Shown: in pieces, positions 60,021-64,000 of the stretch
How positions within the stretch are numbered: the first letter of the stretch is position 1
Layout: the number at the start of each line of letters is the position of its first letter
NCBI GenBank assembly: GCA_022885665.1
Contig: JAGQDJ010000260.1
Span: 124,001-188,000, forward strand
Length of the DNA: 64,000 nucleotides
Direction: 5' to 3'
Origin: Triops longicaudatus
Taxonomy: Eukaryota > Arthropoda > Branchiopoda > Notostraca > Triopsidae
Position numbers and translations under genes: made by a program
The notes under the pieces: model-generated
Told to the model about the DNA's origin: nothing
Database searches by the model: none
What the model saw: only the letters and a program-made list of their open reading frames with translations

Positions 60021-60937
60021 CTAACCCCGCTGATAACGTCCCAAATACGCTTTGCAATTCGGACATGTGTGCTCCGTTACCATGCATTCTGGAATGCAGC
60101 AGGGAATCAAACAACAGCCTAGCCAACACCTAAAATAAATAAGTAAAATACCGATAATTATATACACTTTTAAATAATAAAGAAAACGCTTATGGATCGC
60201 TAACTATAAATTATTGGCTCCTTACCCAAATAATATCAAAAGGCCACCACTTAACCAAGCAAGCACTCCAGGCTGGGTACGCGTCGCTGTATCAATTTCT
60301 GCATGACAATGCGGGCACACCATATGAGTAGGACCGGGACCTACAGGCACCACTGTAGTTACTATAATGGGTCCGCCATCGGCTCTCACTAGAAAACAAG
60401 AGTTGCATATCAGTAATTAAGTTACGTTTTTGCTGACAGCGCACTTTGCTTATTAAAACTTTGCCTCGGTACCTCAAGTCAGTACTAAGAGAAATCATAC
60501 ACTCTTAAAAATCTTTCATTCAGTAGCAGCATTCGCTAAATCGGTACGTCGTGCAACTTCAGCATAAAAACGTAGAAAAAAAAGGGTACTATGAGATCGG
60601 TTAGCTCGTAATGCTGTACGCAATTTACTGCGAGTTTCTCTTTCTTTCCGAAGAGCTAAAGATAGATTATCTGATACTAAACTATATGTGCTTCGTCACT
60701 ACATTGGAGATATCGGACTACGTCGTGAATCGCTTGTAAGCAAGCCGAGGGACAACAGGACGCCGTGGCGAACAGTTCGGGAAACAACCGTTGAATGATA
60801 CGGAGATGGTTCTCAAAGAATTTCTACAACTTTTACGTACATGGTTGACCAGGAGTGAAAGGGCTGGATGGAGGAACTCCTCCGATGGCTTCTGAGTAAC
60901 TTGGAGGGGCTGCTGGAGGAGGACCTGGCTTCGACAT
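60021..60937 (-). CDS. LITAF: LITAF-like (SIMPLE) endosomal protein
   Basis: Three exons on the minus strand: 60937-60841, 60388-60226, 60129-60021; 122 residues. The N terminus is proline-rich with a PPSY motif (APPSYSEAIGG) for WW-domain ubiquitin ligases. The LITAF domain has the first zinc knuckle CPHC, an in-plane hydrophobic insertion (GVLAWLSGGLLILFGCWLGC, then CLIPCCIPEC), and the second knuckle HTCPNC followed by KAYLG. Known role: a zinc-bound monotopic protein on the cytoplasmic face of late endosomes and lysosomes, linked to ESCRT sorting. The family is often expanded in invertebrates, so a one-to-one match with human LITAF is not implied. The ATG at 60937 was chosen because it begins the typical short proline-rich leader. 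Confidence 0.9.
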
Positions 60938-62490
60938 GCCTAAAAAGAGGTAACGAATCATTAAGGTTGAGTGTATCAGAATATGTGACTGACAGAAAGA
61001 AGTCACAATGTCGGTCCCATTAACGCTTACTTGGTTTACCACAGTAATATCCTTCAAAAATCAAAACAAATAAATCTTTGGTTGAGTCTGGCCGTGCCCT
61101 AATATTGGGTTTTTCCACCAAAATGACCAATTTTCAGGCTTTCACAATTAACAATAAAATGAGTGGTTCCTCTAGCGGTGAAGATTCGGTACTACGCTTA
61201 GCGCCCAATACAAACTGGTCTGAGAGCAAGTTGTTCGAAACCCACCTTCTAGCCAGCACACTCCTTTTGTGTTACTGCTACTATTTCTATTCGTTAGGAA
61301 GGATTGGGACAGTTCACACGTAGAGCAAACCGATCACAATCTAGTAACTGTAATTACAAGTAAATGAGTTAAGAAAATAAAATGTAAATAGTTATTTAGA
61401 CGAGAAATTAGTAGAGGAAGTGGTGTAAATTTCGACTACCATTTGTATTTATTTTAAAAAAACTGTATTAGAAGTGAGGCAAAACAAAAAATCCTCTGCA
61501 GTATATACCCAAGCACAGTGCCCGCGTAAAAACAATTTCAAAATTCGTAGCAAATTTCATTTATTGCAGTTTTCCCAAATCTCTTCCAAATAATCATTTT
61601 GAATTCCCAAACCGGAGTTAAAAAAGGGAAACGTACAATTAAAAGTATGTAAAACGAATCGCAGATGTATAAAGTACGTTTTGTTAAAAAAAAAAAACTA
61701 AAAACAGATCGGCCCGACGCTATCTGCACGACATTCTTTGCGACCGCTAGAAAAACCTTCGAAAGTGCTTGGCGTGTGACGCACTGGCGCCACTGCAGTA
61801 GCAAGATGCATGGGTTAGTTCGCTTATTTCACCAATCTGCCTAATCGAATTTTCCTACATTAATACTTTATGAAAGATTGGATTTATGTCACAAATACAG
61901 TTAATGTTCAGTATTATATGCACAATTCTGAGGAGCCAGTTAATTAAGCTAAACATTTAACTAAAGGAAATTGTAGAAAAGTCTGACAGGTGTGAAAATA
62001 TTTAAATTAAATTACTCAACAACCATAAAGCAGAATGAAGACCAACTTTTCAGCAACAGTTTAACTAGTTAGAAGAATTTCCGATGACCGGTATTAGACA
62101 ATAACTTGTAATAGAGCTAAAGACGCGTTTGGCGGAGTTTACACCTTCTCCTCTACTTTTTCGTTACCTTTACTTTAACTACTGTTCTGCTATAATATCA
62201 CGCCATTTTCCCGTAACTATTAAAATTGTGTGCATTGTTTGGTTACTTCTCGAAGACATTCTTCCTCTTGACTCCACCTGGCTGTTAATGCAATATTGCT
62301 TACTATTCACGTTTCTGCTCACTGTCGCAATCCGGTAGACAGACCATTTATAACATCCATGACTATTAATCCAGACTCTGGAGAAGACCACAAGCAATGG
62401 TGACATTTATTGAGCTAATTTACGTTCCAAAACTTTTCACGTCTAACTTTCTCGTGTATTCGTCAAGTAGCTTCCCAAATAAACTCACAC
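60938..62490. other. LITAF upstream region and intergenic DNA
   Basis: A 1.55-kb stretch with the LITAF promoter at its left. Short frames at 61078-61323 (+) and 61538-61804 (-) lack splice or family support. Nothing else is seen. Confidence 0.45.
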
Positions 62491-64000
62491 ATGGATAACC
62501 ATTTGACTCGGAAGATCACATCAAATATCCCGAGTCATCGATCTTTTCCTTTTCTTCAACCGCCATCTTTCACGGAAAGAAAATTGCCTACCGTCTCCGA
62601 TTTCTCAGCGTGGAATCCCGAAAAAAAGCGAAAGAGGTTAGCCGTCCACGAGCTCTTAGTGTGCCCTGTCAACTGCATCTTTAATCCAGTAACTTTCAGG
62701 GTCTTTACACGTACTTGTACCCCGACCCCAACTACGCCTTTGGCGTGTACTCTCCTCCCAAGCCTCGCCTTCTGTAGCGAAAAGGTCAACGCGAACTTGA
62801 TGAAAGTCTCATGATTTTGGCGAGCCGAGCTACTGTAAGCCGCCCTGCTGATCGTTTTACTTCGTATCTTCACGGATTGCATCCTTGCCGAACGCATCTT
62901 CAAAAGCTCTCCCGACCCCTTTTTCACTCCGTTTTCTCTTCCCTCCATGGCCTCTCTTTTTCCCTCAAACAACATCGATTCCGATAGCAGCCAACAAGAA
63001 AGCAGCACAAGGGCTCTTTACAACTCACACAAGAAGTTCCTATGGCAACCTTTAGCAAAACTTAATGGTAGACATACATACACACGGAAAGGTAATGCAG
63101 AGCGTTGCTGAACGTGTACAAGAACATGTTATGATGGGAGAGAAAACGTTCCATAAATCCCCGTTTCCGGTCCAGGCGTTTCTGAAGTACCATCTCTCCT
63201 AAAAAAGGTCATCTTTTTTCAGCAAATAAAAAAAAGAAAAAATTGCTGGCGCACATTTACTGACCCCTGATCCGGAAAAACCGCCCTCTCGACACTTTCC
63301 AAATTATAGGGTAACGGAAGCCCTAAACGTATCATGATACAGTAATTATGCATTATCAATCAAAGTTGCATGCATAATGAGGATTCATCCCTCCTCTCTG
63401 CATGTGAAAGACTTATAGAGGCTTAACCAATGCAAGTAAGAAGGTTAATGATTGCAAATTGGGGGAAATATTGGAGAGGTTGCAAACTCTTCAAAGACTG
63501 GGGGAATTGGTAAAGTGCGAGCCACTTTGCCTCTCCTTTTTGGCTCCGTAATGAAACACGAAAGAGCCATTATGGAAAAGCGTAAAACACAGTGTGTAGA
63601 TCGCAAGGTGACAATGACGTCATTTCTTAACCCGGTAACCTTTCCTGTCTCTTCTCGTTTTACGCCACCTATAGAAACAAACCTAGCGCCATATTTTGGA
63701 TCGTCGCAGCGCATGTTTTGGAGCACGATGAACGTCAAAGAAAACAGAAGAAAGAATACGAGCGGGAACAGGAAACTCATGTTTCCTATTTTAAAGCTGT
63801 GCTTTTTCGAAGGCAACAGAAGGTTAGGAAACAGAACGAGTTGCCAAGGTTTTGAACGTAATGAAATTTTTACCTCTGAGAGAACGGAAGACACGGGAGG
63901 GATGTTTTAGTGGGAAGAACCGAAAAACCTCCCTCCTGTGGCACCAGCAATCGTGCGCGGAAGAAGCTCACTACGCCTTCAAGCTCGTAAGTCATCTCAG
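62491..64000 (+). CDS. Partial unrecognised gene at right edge
   Basis: Two exons look real: 63710-63822, coding for a charged helical stretch (HVLEHDERQRKQKKEYEREQ, ending FRRQQK), and 63911-63986, which joins in phase and reads WEEPKNLPPVAPAIVRGRS and onward, with a GTAAGT donor at 63987. Upstream, an open frame ending at 63067 (HKKFLWQPLAKLN) has a donor in the phase needed by the 63710 exon. Further open stretches at 62700-62774 (YTYLYPDPNYAFGVYSPPKP) and 62778-62834 are in another frame, and the ATG at 62491 is only a possible start. I could not close a full model and do not recognise the family. The gene continues beyond the window. Coiled-coil and basic composition suggest a structural or cilium-type protein at most. 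Confidence 0.5.

Noticed and set aside
61078..61323. 81-codon plus-strand frame upstream of LITAF
   Set aside because: It starts at a non-ATG codon, its ATG part is short, and it lacks neighbours with matching splice phase.
62556..63008. 150-codon minus-strand frame near the right edge
   Set aside because: The plus-strand exons downstream have matching phases and splice sites; the minus frame has none.

Overview
The window is nuclear DNA from an animal. Every recognisable gene is broken by GT-AG introns, most of them 50 to 200 bp. Several products are metazoan in type: a YAP/Yorkie co-activator with two WW domains and a C-terminal PDZ ligand, a KDM6/UTX demethylase, ACAP, FUN14, LITAF and an SLC19 carrier. 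The DNA is AT-rich, introns are often T-rich on the coding strand, and genes lie about 4 to 5 kb apart. I take it to be an invertebrate or early-branching animal with a compact genome; I cannot name the phylum. I recognise no transposon, rRNA, tRNA or CRISPR.

Layout: ACAP-type Arf GAP (+, 409-3787); TTLL3/8-type tubulin glycylase (+, 4807-8055); ARGLU1 (-, 8471-10252); YAP (+, 11111-16844); FUN14 protein (-, 18420-19490); KDM6/UTX (+, 20455-35074, with a 6.6 kb intron); SF3B1 (-, 36762-42783); MLH1 (+, 43016-45590); SLC25A34/35-type carrier (-, 45817-46855); enolase (+, 48411-49990); 6-phosphogluconate dehydrogenase (+, 51326-54926); a four-exon gene for a small secreted eight-cysteine protein (-, 55210-55888); SLC19-type carrier (+, 57347-59347); LITAF-like protein (-, 60021-60937); and a partial unrecognised gene leaving the right edge (+, about 62491-64000).

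From 8 kb to 49 kb, neighbouring genes strictly alternate in strand. This gives head-to-head pairs (ARGLU1/YAP, FUN14/KDM6, SF3B1/MLH1, SLC25A/enolase) that may share promoters, and tail-to-tail pairs with short spacers. I see no operon or pathway cluster. Enolase and 6PGD are both sugar-metabolism enzymes, and YAP and KDM6 are both nuclear regulators, but nothing in the DNA ties them together. All splice models were made by eye and checked for reading phase and for agreement with the family protein.

The best candidate for something undescribed is the secreted cysteine-rich gene at 55210-55888. No single open reading frame reveals it, but its four exons join in phase into a 167-residue precursor. 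Also worth attention are the unresolved gene at the right edge, coding-like patches at 56240-57170, a cluster of CRE-type palindromes in YAP intron 1, an altered phosphodegron in YAP, and a FUN14 protein without a visible LC3-interacting motif.
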